From Palsa-459 sp035937595 (GTDB taxonomy: Bacteria; Actinomycetota; Acidimicrobiia; Acidimicrobiales; RAAP-2): a stretch of 64,000 nucleotides of DNA. Below are positions 25,378 to 32,381 of the stretch, piece by piece. The stretch lies in assembly GCA_035937595.1 (NCBI GenBank), contig DASZHS010000005.1:124001-188000 (forward strand), read 5' to 3'. Position numbers and translations under genes: made by a program. The notes under the pieces are model-generated. The model was not told the DNA's origin, made no database searches, and was given only the letters and a program-made list of their open reading frames with translations. Every line of letters starts with the position of its first letter. The first letter of the stretch is position 1.

Positions 25378-26595
25378 CTACTCAGGACCGATCTGGACGA
25401 TCTTGCCCTTGACGACCTGGTTCACGAAGATCGTGCCACCGACGAGGTTGCCGTCGGCCTGGAAGCGGATGGTCTTCGCGAGGCCCTTGTAGATGACCTT
25501 GTGCAGCGCGTTCACGATGTTCGCACGGGTCTCCTTGTGGCCACCTGCGGACCACAGCGACTTCATCACCGCGATGATGGTGTTCGTCGCGTCGTACGAG
25601 TCCGTCGAGTAGGTCCCTGGGGCGAAGTGCGCGAGCTTCGTGAAGCCTCGGCCGAACGCCTTGTCCGCAGCTGTGGTACCGAGCTGCGCGCAGGGGCACG
25701 TGAGGTACACGCCGTTCGCCGCCGTCTTCGGGTTGGTCCCGAGGATCAGGTGGGGGTCGTCGCTGCCGTCACCGCTCATGACCTTGCCCGTGTAGCCCGC
25801 GTTGTGGAGGGCGCCGAGCAGAAGGCCGAGGTCGCAGTAGTAGCCGCCGTAGAAGACGATCGGGTCATTGGCCGCCTTGATCGCTGCCGCTGCCGCCGGG
25901 TACTGCGTGGGGTTGCCACTCCCGCCGTTGCCGCAGTTGGTCGTGGACGGCACGTTGGCGTTCGTCAGCGTGGCGCCGTCGGAGCTCGCCTGGGTGCCGA
26001 ACGCCGACGCGAGGCCGGCCCCGTAGAGCGTCTGGTCGCTGACCACGTAGATCTTCTTGAACTTCAGCTTCTTGACCACGTAGTTGGCGTCCTTCGGTCC
26101 CTGGATGCCGTCGTCAGCGACGACACGGAAGAAGTTGTGCCAGCCGCTCGTGGCGAGGCTGATCCTGGTGGCCGACGGGCTCACCGTCGCCAGGTGCGCG
26201 CTGCTGAAGGTCGGCTCGGCGGCCGCCGTCGCACCGGAGAACGCGGGGCCAACGACGCCCAGCACGCTCGCGTTGGCGACGAGCTGCGCCGCGATCGTCG
26301 GCGAGACGGTCCCGGAGCCCTGGTCGTCCTTCGGGAGGAACTTGAGCTTGAACCCGAGCTTGCCGAAGGTCGTGCCCGCGTTGGCCTGGTTGATCGCCAG
26401 CTGAACGGCGAACTTCATGTTGAGCCCCAGCTGGGCGACACCCCCCGACAAAGGTCCTTCGTACGCAATCGTGTAGGTGGGCACGGCCGGGTGGGGCTTG
26501 ACGGTGGACGCGGAAGCGGCTGAAACAGCCACGCCCGTGAGCGCCAATGCCCCGGCCACGATCGGCACACCGGTCTTCATGAGCAACTTCCTCAT
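25378..26595 (-). CDS. livK: ABC transporter substrate-binding protein, Leu/Ile/Val-type
   Basis: The 405-residue product has a signal peptide (MRKLLMKTGVPIVAGALALTGVAVSAASA) and a type I periplasmic-binding fold: YTIAYEGPLSGGVAQLGLNMK, FLPKDDQGSGTVSPTIAAQLV, VVGPAFSGATAAAEP and KKIYVVSDQTLYGAGLAS. ATG 26595 was chosen over the in-frame ATG at 26616 because AAAGGAGA sits just before it and the signal peptide then has normal length. The amino acid or amide bound cannot be read from sequence. No lipobox Cys is visible, so it may be released or held otherwise. Confidence 0.9.
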   Translation of the reverse strand: MRKLLMKTGVPIVAGALALTGVAVSAASASTVKPHPAVPTYTIAYEGPLSGGVAQLGLNMKFAVQLAINQANAGTTFGKLGFKLKFLPKDDQGSGTVSPTIAAQLVANASVLGVVGPAFSGATAAAEPTFSSAHLATVSPSATRISLATSGWHNFFRVVADDGIQGPKDANYVVKKLKFKKIYVVSDQTLYGAGLASAFGTQASSDGATLTNANVPSTTNCGNGGSGNPTQYPAAAAAIKAANDPIVFYGGYYCDLGLLLGALHNAGYTGKVMSGDGSDDPHLILGTNPKTAANGVYLTCPCAQLGTTAADKAFGRGFTKLAHFAPGTYSTDSYDATNTIIAVMKSLWSAGGHKETRANIVNALHKVIYKGLAKTIRFQADGNLVGGTIFVNQVVKGKIVQIGPE

Positions 26596-26677
26596 GAGTC
26601 TCCTTTTGTTGGCCATAGTGTCCAGAGTTGGAGACACACCGAATGTGCCCCTCCGGATCTGACGGTTGAAGTTGAAG

Positions 26678-26706
26678 AACCTAGTGGTGATTGCGGTAGC
26701 AGGCAA
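26678..26706 (-). promoter_or_regulatory. livK promoter
   Basis: On the reverse strand TTGCCT (26706-26701) and TAGGTT (26683-26678) are separated by exactly 17 bases. They lie about 85 bases upstream of the livK ATG. The surrounding 100 bases are clearly less GC-rich than the genes. The leader contains a TTCAAC direct repeat of unknown meaning. Confidence 0.6.
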
Positions 26707-26877
26707 CCGCACCCCCTCCGATTGCGAAGAAAGTTAGGCGGGCTTCTTTCCTGTCCGCGGGCGCACTGGTCGCGGCCGCCGTGCCGTGTGACGCCGCGCC
26801 GCTCTTCGTCGCCGCACCGCGCGACGCGACCTCGCTCGTAGGATCCACGACGAGGAATCGGCGAACGGGGAGCCAGC

Positions 26878-27732
26878 GTGGACAAGGTCGGCGTGGTGGG
26901 GTGCGGGCTCATGGGGTCCGGGATCGCGGAGGTGTGTGCCCGGGCCGGCGCCGACGTGGTCGTCGTCGAGCGTGACGCCGACGCGCTGAAGGCAGGGCAG
27001 GCCCGCGTCGAGCGGTCGCTGTCCCGCGCCGTCGCCTCGGGCAAGGTCACCGAGGTCGACGCCGAGGCGGCTCGGGCGAACCTCAGCTTCGCGGACGCCT
27101 TCGACGACCTCGCGGACCGTGAGCTCGTGATCGAGGCGGTGCTCGAGGAGGAGCGCGCGAAGGAGGAGGTCTTCCGGCATCTCGACGCCGTCGTGGGCGT
27201 CGACGACGCGATCCTCGCGACGAACACCTCGTCGATCCCGATCATCAAGCTCGCGATGGCGACCAAGCGTCCCGAGCAGGTCATCGGCATGCACTTCTTC
27301 AACCCCGTGCCCGTGCTCAAGCTCGTCGAGGTGATCTCGTCGCTCCTCACGAGCCCCGAGACCACCACCCGCGTGCGCACCTTCGCGACCGACCGGCTCG
27401 CAAAGCGCGTGATCACCTCTCCGGACCGAGCCGGCTTCGTCGTGAACGCCCTCCTGATCCCGTACCTGCTGTCGGCGATCCGGATGCTCGAGTCGGGGTT
27501 CGCGAGCGCCGAGGACATCGACACGGGGATGGTGATCGGGTGTGCGCACCCGCTCGGGCCGCTCGCGCTCACCGACCTCATCGGACTCGACACGACCCAG
27601 GCCGTCGCCGAGTCGCTCTATGAGGAGTTCAAAGAGCCTCACCTGGCGCCGCCGCCCCTGCTCTCGAGGATGACCCAGGCGGGGCTCCTCGGTCGCAAGA
27701 GCGGTCAGGGCTTCTTCGCCTACAAGGCCTGA
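26878..27732 (+). CDS. 3-hydroxyacyl-CoA (3-hydroxybutyryl-CoA) dehydrogenase
   Basis: The 284-residue product has the NAD loop VGVVGCGLMGSGIAEVCARAG, ATNTSSIPI, the catalytic His-containing GMHFFNPVPVLKLVEV, and PGFVVN-like DRAGFVVNALLIPYL with the C-terminal domain HPLGPLALTDLIGLD. Length and order match stand-alone FadB2/Hbd enzymes, which oxidise 3-hydroxybutyryl-CoA or reduce acetoacetyl-CoA. GTG 26878 is preceded by GGGGAG. It could supply a step missing from the acyl-CoA cluster at 30.6-39.3 kb. Confidence 0.9.
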   Translation: MDKVGVVGCGLMGSGIAEVCARAGADVVVVERDADALKAGQARVERSLSRAVASGKVTEVDAEAARANLSFADAFDDLADRELVIEAVLEEERAKEEVFRHLDAVVGVDDAILATNTSSIPIIKLAMATKRPEQVIGMHFFNPVPVLKLVEVISSLLTSPETTTRVRTFATDRLAKRVITSPDRAGFVVNALLIPYLLSAIRMLESGFASAEDIDTGMVIGCAHPLGPLALTDLIGLDTTQAVAESLYEEFKEPHLAPPPLLSRMTQAGLLGRKSGQGFFAYKA

Positions 27733-27763
27733 CCGTCCTCACCGCCGGGGCGGCGCGCACCGT

Positions 27764-28042
27764 TCAGTTGCAGACCTGCGTCGCCGGCACGATGCCCGGC
27801 GCACCCGTCGGCACGTACGGGTCCGGGTTGGTGCCGCCCGCGAAGCGGTCCGAGATCCACTGGACCATGTCCTTGAACGACGGGGCGATGACGCCCGCGT
27901 GCGACTGGTTGGGGTAGATCCAGCGCTGGGCGACCTGGCCGAGCGCGCACAGGTGGCTGAAGAGCAGCTGCGTCGACGCAACGGGGATCTGCTCGTCCTT
28001 CCCGCCCTGGATGATGAGGAGCGGCACCGACGAGCTGCGGTC
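27764..28042 (-). pseudogene. alpha/beta hydrolase remnant (C-terminal third only)
   Basis: About 92 codons read cleanly as the end of an alpha/beta hydrolase of secretory-lipase or dienelactone type: PLLIIQGGKDEQIPVASTQLL carries the catalytic Asp region and YPNQSHAGVIAP the catalytic His. Upstream the frame turns into arginine-rich non-protein sequence. No Ser nucleophile elbow appears in any reverse frame before the cold shock gene. The first two thirds are deleted. The remaining end has a normal TGA-type stop and no visible start, so it is unlikely to make a working enzyme. Confidence 0.75.
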
Positions 28043-28283
28043 CGTGTCCGCCCCCTCGGTCGCTCGCCCCGCGACGAGTCCCCTCCCGGGCGAGGACGCG
28101 AGTGCTCGAGGGCGGACTCCCCCCCGGACCGTCATGCGCCGCGACGACGTCGACGCCACGTGCACCAACACGAGGCGTCCCCAGCGCGGCGAGCGCCCGA
28201 CCGCATCCTGGTGGCGCCGGCGCCGCCAAGGAGTACGCTTGCGGCGCTGCCGAGTGGTAGCGGTGCCGCGAACACGCGGTGGT

Positions 28284-28302
28284 CGCGGGTCGCAAGCCCG
28301 CG
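28284..28302 (+). promoter_or_regulatory. leader hairpin of the cold shock gene
   Basis: CGCGGG and CCCGCG pair across a seven-base loop, ending 23 bases before the GTG start, just ahead of the AAAGGAAGG ribosome binding site. Cold shock mRNAs often have structured leaders, so this may matter for translation. A TACGCT at 28234-28239 could be the -10 box. Confidence 0.4.
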
Positions 28303-28325
28303 GTAACAAAGGAAGGTACACGCAA

Positions 28326-28529
28326 GTGACTCAAGGAACTGTCAAGTTCTTCAACAACGAGAAGGGCTACGGCTTCATCTCGCGGGAGGACGGAGAGGAC
28401 GTCTTCGTCCACTACTCGAACATCGCCGGCGACGGCTACCGCTCGCTTGTCGAAGGTCAGGCTGTGGAGTTTGAGGTCGGTCCTGGCCGTAAGGGTCCCG
28501 AGGCGCTCAACGTCCGGGCGACCAACTGA
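28326..28529 (+). CDS. cold shock domain protein
   Basis: A 67-residue single CSD protein. RNP1 is KGYGFISRE, RNP2 is VFVHYSNI, and the start TQGTVKFFNNE is typical of the CspA family. It binds single-stranded RNA or DNA and melts structure at low temperature or in growth. The GTG is preceded by AAAGGAAGG at a normal distance. Confidence 0.95.
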   Translation: MTQGTVKFFNNEKGYGFISREDGEDVFVHYSNIAGDGYRSLVEGQAVEFEVGPGRKGPEALNVRATN

Positions 28530-28534
28530 CCGAC

Positions 28535-28553
28535 GGCGCGCCACTGGCGCGCC
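28535..28553. repeat. GGCGCGCC inverted repeat after the cold shock gene
   Basis: Two copies of the self-complementary GGCGCGCC flank ACT, starting six bases after the stop codon. They form an eight-base-pair stem, followed 12 bases later by a second stronger hairpin. Probably part of the transcription end or an mRNA-stabilising structure. Confidence 0.5.
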
Positions 28554-28564
28554 AAAGGGTGTGA

Positions 28565-28590
28565 CGAGAGGGGCCGAGAGGCCCCTCTCG
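28565..28590. terminator. strong hairpin terminator between csp and the cytochrome b operon
   Basis: A perfect 11-base-pair stem beginning CGAGAGGGGCC with a GAGA loop lies between convergent genes. It is followed by TTGCG on the forward strand and TCACACCCTTT on the reverse, so it lacks a long T run but could serve both directions. Confidence 0.7.
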
Positions 28591-28626
28591 TTGCGTACGG
28601 GGAAGGCCGAGCCCCATTAGCGGTAA

Positions 28627-29598
28627 CTAGGTGTTTTGCTGCTCGAGCTCCCGGTAGTGCGTCCGCCAGATGAGCCGGTACAGCCGGGTCCACCGCGGGA
28701 TCGACCGCAACCCGGGGATGAAGGGCACGAAGGCGAGCAGCGCGGTGAGCAGCACCATCGTGAACCACACGTCCACGTCGGCGTTCGCCGCCCAGTGGTT
28801 GTTGTAGGGCGGGATCTGGTAGAGCATCGTGTAGAGCCACAGCCACGCCTGCCCGGGGTAGCTGTTCGTCTCGTTCATCATCCCCCACTGGGTGCCGGCC
28901 AGGTGCTGGGACGTGCCGATGCCCGAGAACCAGGTGCCGTTGGACAGGAACAGCAGCGCCTTGGTGTAGTCGGTCGAGTACCAGCCCTTGGACGTGATGA
29001 GCGCCTGGTCGAGCGCGCCCGAGCGGGCGATCTGCAGCTCGAACTGCATGAGGGCGGCGACCGGCCCGTAGTTGCCTTTCGGGACGACGATCGTGCCGTT
29101 GACGACGCGCAGGTGCTGCTGGACCGCGGCGTCGTACGCCGTCGCCCAGGCGAGCTGCTGGGTCGGGCCCACCTGGGTGTAGAGCTGGAGCGCCTGGGTG
29201 AGCGCGGGCGGCCCCGGCTGCGTGCGCAGGGGGTTGATCACGAAGTCCTGGGCGGTGTTGATCGGGATGCGGACGCCCAGGAGCTTCGGGAGCTCGAACG
29301 GCCCCAGCTTCTGGACGTTGGGCCCGTTGTTGTAGGGCGGCCCGTACGTCGCGATCGACGAGGTCCCGTCGAGCTGCGTCGCCGCGTTCTGGACGAAGTC
29401 GATCGGGTCGGCGGTCGACCACTGCTTGAGCGAGCGCGCTGGCTCGTCCGGGGAGCCGAACAGCACGGCGAGGCCCACCGTGAGCAGCGCGACGACGACG
29501 ATCGCGAGCACGCCCTCCTTCACGATGTCGTAGCGCCGGTACGGCCCGGTGTACTCGGGGGCGTCACGGTCGATCTTGAACTTACGGTGCCGTCTCAC
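28627..29598 (-). CDS. membrane partner of split cytochrome b with large outward domain
   Basis: The 323-residue product starts RRHRKFKIDRDAPEYTGPYRRYDIVKEG, then one membrane helix (VLAIVVVALLTVGLAVLFG). About 200 polar residues follow with no signal-cleavage site (including TYGPPYNNGPNV and LPKLLGVRIPINTAQDFVINPL), then a second helix (FTMVLLTALLAFVPFIPGL) and a basic end. No heme-binding CxxCH and no iron-sulfur motif is present. It overlaps the cytochrome b gene by GTGA, so it takes the place of the C-terminal cytochrome b half. I recall similar neighbours of cytochrome b in other actinobacteria, but no function. Confidence 0.65.
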   Translation of the reverse strand: MRRHRKFKIDRDAPEYTGPYRRYDIVKEGVLAIVVVALLTVGLAVLFGSPDEPARSLKQWSTADPIDFVQNAATQLDGTSSIATYGPPYNNGPNVQKLGPFELPKLLGVRIPINTAQDFVINPLRTQPGPPALTQALQLYTQVGPTQQLAWATAYDAAVQQHLRVVNGTIVVPKGNYGPVAALMQFELQIARSGALDQALITSKGWYSTDYTKALLFLSNGTWFSGIGTSQHLAGTQWGMMNETNSYPGQAWLWLYTMLYQIPPYNNHWAANADVDVWFTMVLLTALLAFVPFIPGLRSIPRWTRLYRLIWRTHYRELEQQNT

Positions 29599-30299
29599 AC
29601 CGTCACCGACTCCGTCGCTGTGGCCGCCGCGGGGCCGGGGGTGGGTGCCTCGCCCTTGGCGGGGAAGGGCGGCACGACGCCGCGGCGACGGACCAAGAGC
29701 ACGTGCCACGCGGTGAGCACGACGACCACGATCGGCATGAGCGTGATGTGCCACATGAGCATCTGGCCGAAGTTCAAGACGTTGAAGAACGCGCCGCCAC
29801 CCGTCGCGTTGATGCCGTCCTTCGCCTGCGTGGAGATCCACTGGGCGTCGAAGTTCGTCTGGGAGAGGTAGCCCGTGAACGCCGCCACGATGCTCCCGAG
29901 GAACGTCACCATCCCGAGGACCCACGTGAGCGCGCGCCTGCCGCGCCACGCCGCCATGAAGAACTTGCCCCAGAGATGAACGACCATCGCGAAGAAGAAC
30001 AGCTCGACGCTCCAGAGGTGACAGGAGTTCACGAACAGACCGACGGTGGACACGTGCCACCACTGGGGGCCTTTGAGCGCGAGGATGCAGCCCGTCACGA
30101 TCACGACGACGAGCGCAGCGATCGTCACGACGCCGAAGACGTAGATCCACGACGCGACGTAGGCGGGTTGGCGGTCCGGGAGCAGCCGGTCGGGTGGGAG
30201 CGCCGCGACCACCCGACGACGGATCCTCGCCGTCCACATCTTCGCGTCCGCAGGGTCGCCGGCGGTCGTCGTCACCGGTTCTTGGAACGGTTCAGCCAT
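29595..30299 (-). CDS. cytochrome b N-terminal domain protein
   Basis: The 234-residue product has four core helices of a cytochrome b. Four heme-ligand histidines are visible: the first helix pair has H-X13-H (SCHLWSVELFFFAMVVH) and the later helix H-X14-H (MWHITLMPIVVVVLTAWH), with GYLSQTNFDAQW in between as in the Qo-side loop. The C-terminal helices of classical cytochrome b are absent. It sits between two partner genes with overlaps of eight and four bases, so all three are likely one complex in quinol oxidation or electron transfer. Confidence 0.85.
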   Translation of the reverse strand: MAEPFQEPVTTTAGDPADAKMWTARIRRRVVAALPPDRLLPDRQPAYVASWIYVFGVVTIAALVVVIVTGCILALKGPQWWHVSTVGLFVNSCHLWSVELFFFAMVVHLWGKFFMAAWRGRRALTWVLGMVTFLGSIVAAFTGYLSQTNFDAQWISTQAKDGINATGGGAFFNVLNFGQMLMWHITLMPIVVVVLTAWHVLLVRRRGVVPPFPAKGEAPTPGPAAATATESVTV

Positions 30300-30513
30300 C
30301 GTCGACGTCCCGCTTCGAGCGGTGCCGGGGGAACGGCAGCGCGATGGCGAGCACGAAGACGAGCACCATGAGGCCGATGACGATGAGGTTCGCGACCGAG
30401 ATGTAGATGAAGTGCCAGTGGAAGTACGTGCCGAAGCCGTCGAGGTTCACGATCGAGCCGAGCACCCCGAGCACCCCGAGCAGCTGGTCGTGCACGACCC
30501 CGAGGAGGTCCAT
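30292..30513 (-). CDS. small membrane protein of the cytochrome b operon
   Basis: A 73-residue protein with one strong helix (IYISVANLIVIGLMVLVFVLAIALPF) after an amphipathic start (GVVHDQLLGVLGVLGSIVNLDGFGTYFHWHF). Its end overlaps the cytochrome b start by eight bases. It is probably an accessory subunit that helps assembly of the complex; no cofactor motif is present. ATG 30513 is the only reasonable start. Confidence 0.65.
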   Translation of the reverse strand: MDLLGVVHDQLLGVLGVLGSIVNLDGFGTYFHWHFIYISVANLIVIGLMVLVFVLAIALPFPRHRSKRDVDDG

Positions 30514-30556
30514 GGTGGGACTCTGCCACGCGACGAACCCGTGCGGGAGACCTAGG

Positions 30557-31156
30557 TCACCGGTCGGCCCCCAGCGAGCCGGTCACTGGCTCCAAGGACC
30601 GGTGCGCCATGGCGAAGAGGAGGGCAGCGCACTCCTCGTCGTCGAGCCGCTGGCGGTGGTCGGCGACGGAGTTGAGGAGCCCGAAGGCGCCGTGCACCGC
30701 CACGCTGAGCTCGTCGCGCGATCGGCCCGAGGCGAGCTGGGCGAGCACGTCGATCCAGAGCTCGGTGTACGCGCGCTGCTGTCGGCGCAGGCGACGGCGC
30801 GGTCCCTCCTCCAGGTTGTGCGCCTCCTGGTCGTAGACCGTGATGAGGGCGGTCTCGGTCATCGCGAAGTCGACGTGGGCGTCGATGAGCGCGGTGAGCG
30901 CCTCGCGCGGGGAGGGCGACGCGGCCACGATCCGGCGGGCCTTGCCCATGAGGGCGTCCACGGCCCGCTCGATGACCGCGACGAGGAGCTCCTGCTTGCC
31001 CGAGAAGTGCCGGTAGATCGCCGCGCCGGAGACGCCGGCGGCCGCGCCGATCTCGTCGACGCCCACCTGGTGGTACCCGCGCTCGGCGACGAGGCTCGCC
31101 GTCGCCGCAACCAGCCGCTCGCGTCGCGCTCGCCCCCTGGTCGTCGGTGCGGGCAC
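30557..31156 (-). CDS. TetR family transcriptional regulator
   Basis: The 199-residue product has the N-terminal helix-turn-helix domain RERLVAATASLVAERGYHQVGVDEIGAAAGVSGAAIYRHFSGKQELLV and a helical ligand domain. It begins at GTG 31156, 14 bases after the stop of the acyl-CoA dehydrogenase gene, so the two are cotranscribed. The neighbours suggest an acyl-CoA ligand and control of the divergent promoter at 32353-32381. Confidence 0.9.
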   Translation of the reverse strand: MPAPTTRGRARRERLVAATASLVAERGYHQVGVDEIGAAAGVSGAAIYRHFSGKQELLVAVIERAVDALMGKARRIVAASPSPREALTALIDAHVDFAMTETALITVYDQEAHNLEEGPRRRLRRQQRAYTELWIDVLAQLASGRSRDELSVAVHGAFGLLNSVADHRQRLDDEECAALLFAMAHRSLEPVTGSLGADR

Positions 31157-31170
31157 GTCTGCCGGACGCG

Positions 31171-32352
31171 TCAGTAGCTCTTGGGCAGCCCGAGGGAGCG
31201 GGAAGCCACGAAGTTGAGGATCATCTCTCGGCTCACCGGTGCGATGCGAAGGAGCCGCACGACGCCCCACAGGTCGGCGACGCCGTACTCGGTGGCCAGG
31301 CCGTTGCCGCCGAGCGTCTGGATCGCCGCGTCGAGGCAGTGCGCCGCGGCCTCGGCGGCGGCGTACTTGGCCATGTTCGCCGCCTCGCCGGCCGCGGCGC
31401 GATCGTCGGCGTGGTCGTGCAGCCACGCGGCGCGCTGGGTCATCAGCCGGGCGAGCTCGAGCTCGATCTTGGCGATGGCGAGCGGGTGCGCGACGCCTTG
31501 GTGCGCACCGATCGGGACACCGTCCCAGACCCGTCGCTCGTTGGCGTACGCCGCGGCGACGCCGAGCACGTAGCGGCCGACCCCGTTGCACAGCGAGGCG
31601 CCCATGATCCGCTCGGGGTTGAGGCCGTCGAAGACGATCCGGAGCCCGTCGCCCTCGGCGCCCACGCGCCGGTCGTCGGGTACCTGCACGTCGTCGAAGA
31701 ACAGGAGGAACTGCTTGTCGGGGAGCGCGATCTCGACGGGGATCGGCGAGGTGGACAGTCCCGCCGCGTCCGTGTCGACGACGAGGAGGCTGAGCCGCCC
31801 GCGTCCCACGTCGTCGGCCGTGCCCGTGCGTACGACGACGAGGACGGCGGCCGCCTCGTCGACGAACGAGATGAAGGTCTTCTGGCCGGTGACCCGCCAC
31901 AGGTCGCCGTCGCGGGTGGCCGTCGTCGCGATGCGGTGGCTGTTCGAGCCGGCGTCGGGCTCGGTGATGGCGAACGCCATCCGCTCGCCGGCCGCGATCC
32001 CCGGGAGCCACCGCTCGCGCTGCGCGTCGGTGCCGTAGCGCGCGAGCAGCTCGCCGCAGATCGCGGGCGAGACCAGCGTGGTGAGCAGCGGGCAGCCCGC
32101 GGCGGCGACCTCCTCGCCCACGATCGAGAGCTCGCTGATCCCCGCACCGCCGCCGCCGTAGCGCTCGGGCAGGTTCACGCCCAGGAACCCGTGCGTCGCG
32201 AGCGCGGTCCACAGCTCGTCGACCTTCTCGCCGGCGCGCACCCTCGCCGCGAACCACTCGTGCCCGAAGGTGCCGGCCACGTCCGCCACCGCACGACGCA
32301 GCAGCGCGTGCTCGTCGCTCTCGGAGAAGTCCACGACCGCTAGCTCCCGCAT
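31171..32352 (-). CDS. acyl-CoA dehydrogenase
   Basis: A 393-residue FAD enzyme. AFAITEPDAGSNSHRIATTA is the FAD/substrate motif, GQKTFIS the following strand, and QTLGGNGLATEYGVADLWGVVRLLRIAPVSREMILNF the C-terminal signature. It oxidises an acyl-CoA to the 2-enoyl-CoA, probably the first step of the pathway completed by the divergent carboxylase and hydratase genes. ATG 32352 is 29 bases from the start of the divergent operon. Confidence 0.9.
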   Translation of the reverse strand: MRELAVVDFSESDEHALLRRAVADVAGTFGHEWFAARVRAGEKVDELWTALATHGFLGVNLPERYGGGGAGISELSIVGEEVAAAGCPLLTTLVSPAICGELLARYGTDAQRERWLPGIAAGERMAFAITEPDAGSNSHRIATTATRDGDLWRVTGQKTFISFVDEAAAVLVVVRTGTADDVGRGRLSLLVVDTDAAGLSTSPIPVEIALPDKQFLLFFDDVQVPDDRRVGAEGDGLRIVFDGLNPERIMGASLCNGVGRYVLGVAAAYANERRVWDGVPIGAHQGVAHPLAIAKIELELARLMTQRAAWLHDHADDRAAAGEAANMAKYAAAEAAAHCLDAAIQTLGGNGLATEYGVADLWGVVRLLRIAPVSREMILNFVASRSLGLPKSY

Positions 32353-32360
32353 CGAATGTG

Positions 32361-32370
32361 AACGGCCGTT
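32361..32370. promoter_or_regulatory. palindromic operator in the divergent promoter
   Basis: AACGGCCGTT, a perfect 10-base palindrome, lies in the 29-base gap between the two divergent starts. Overlapping it on the forward strand is TAGCAT (32370-32375), six bases before the GTG at 32382. One TetR dimer bound here could block both directions. Confidence 0.55.
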
Positions 32371-32381
32371 AGCATACGCCC

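Noticed and set aside
28627..30237. Long 536-codon start for the cytochrome b partner
   Set aside because: The first 213 codons overlap the cytochrome b gene in another frame and are not protein-like; GTG at 29598 with a four-base overlap is the better start.
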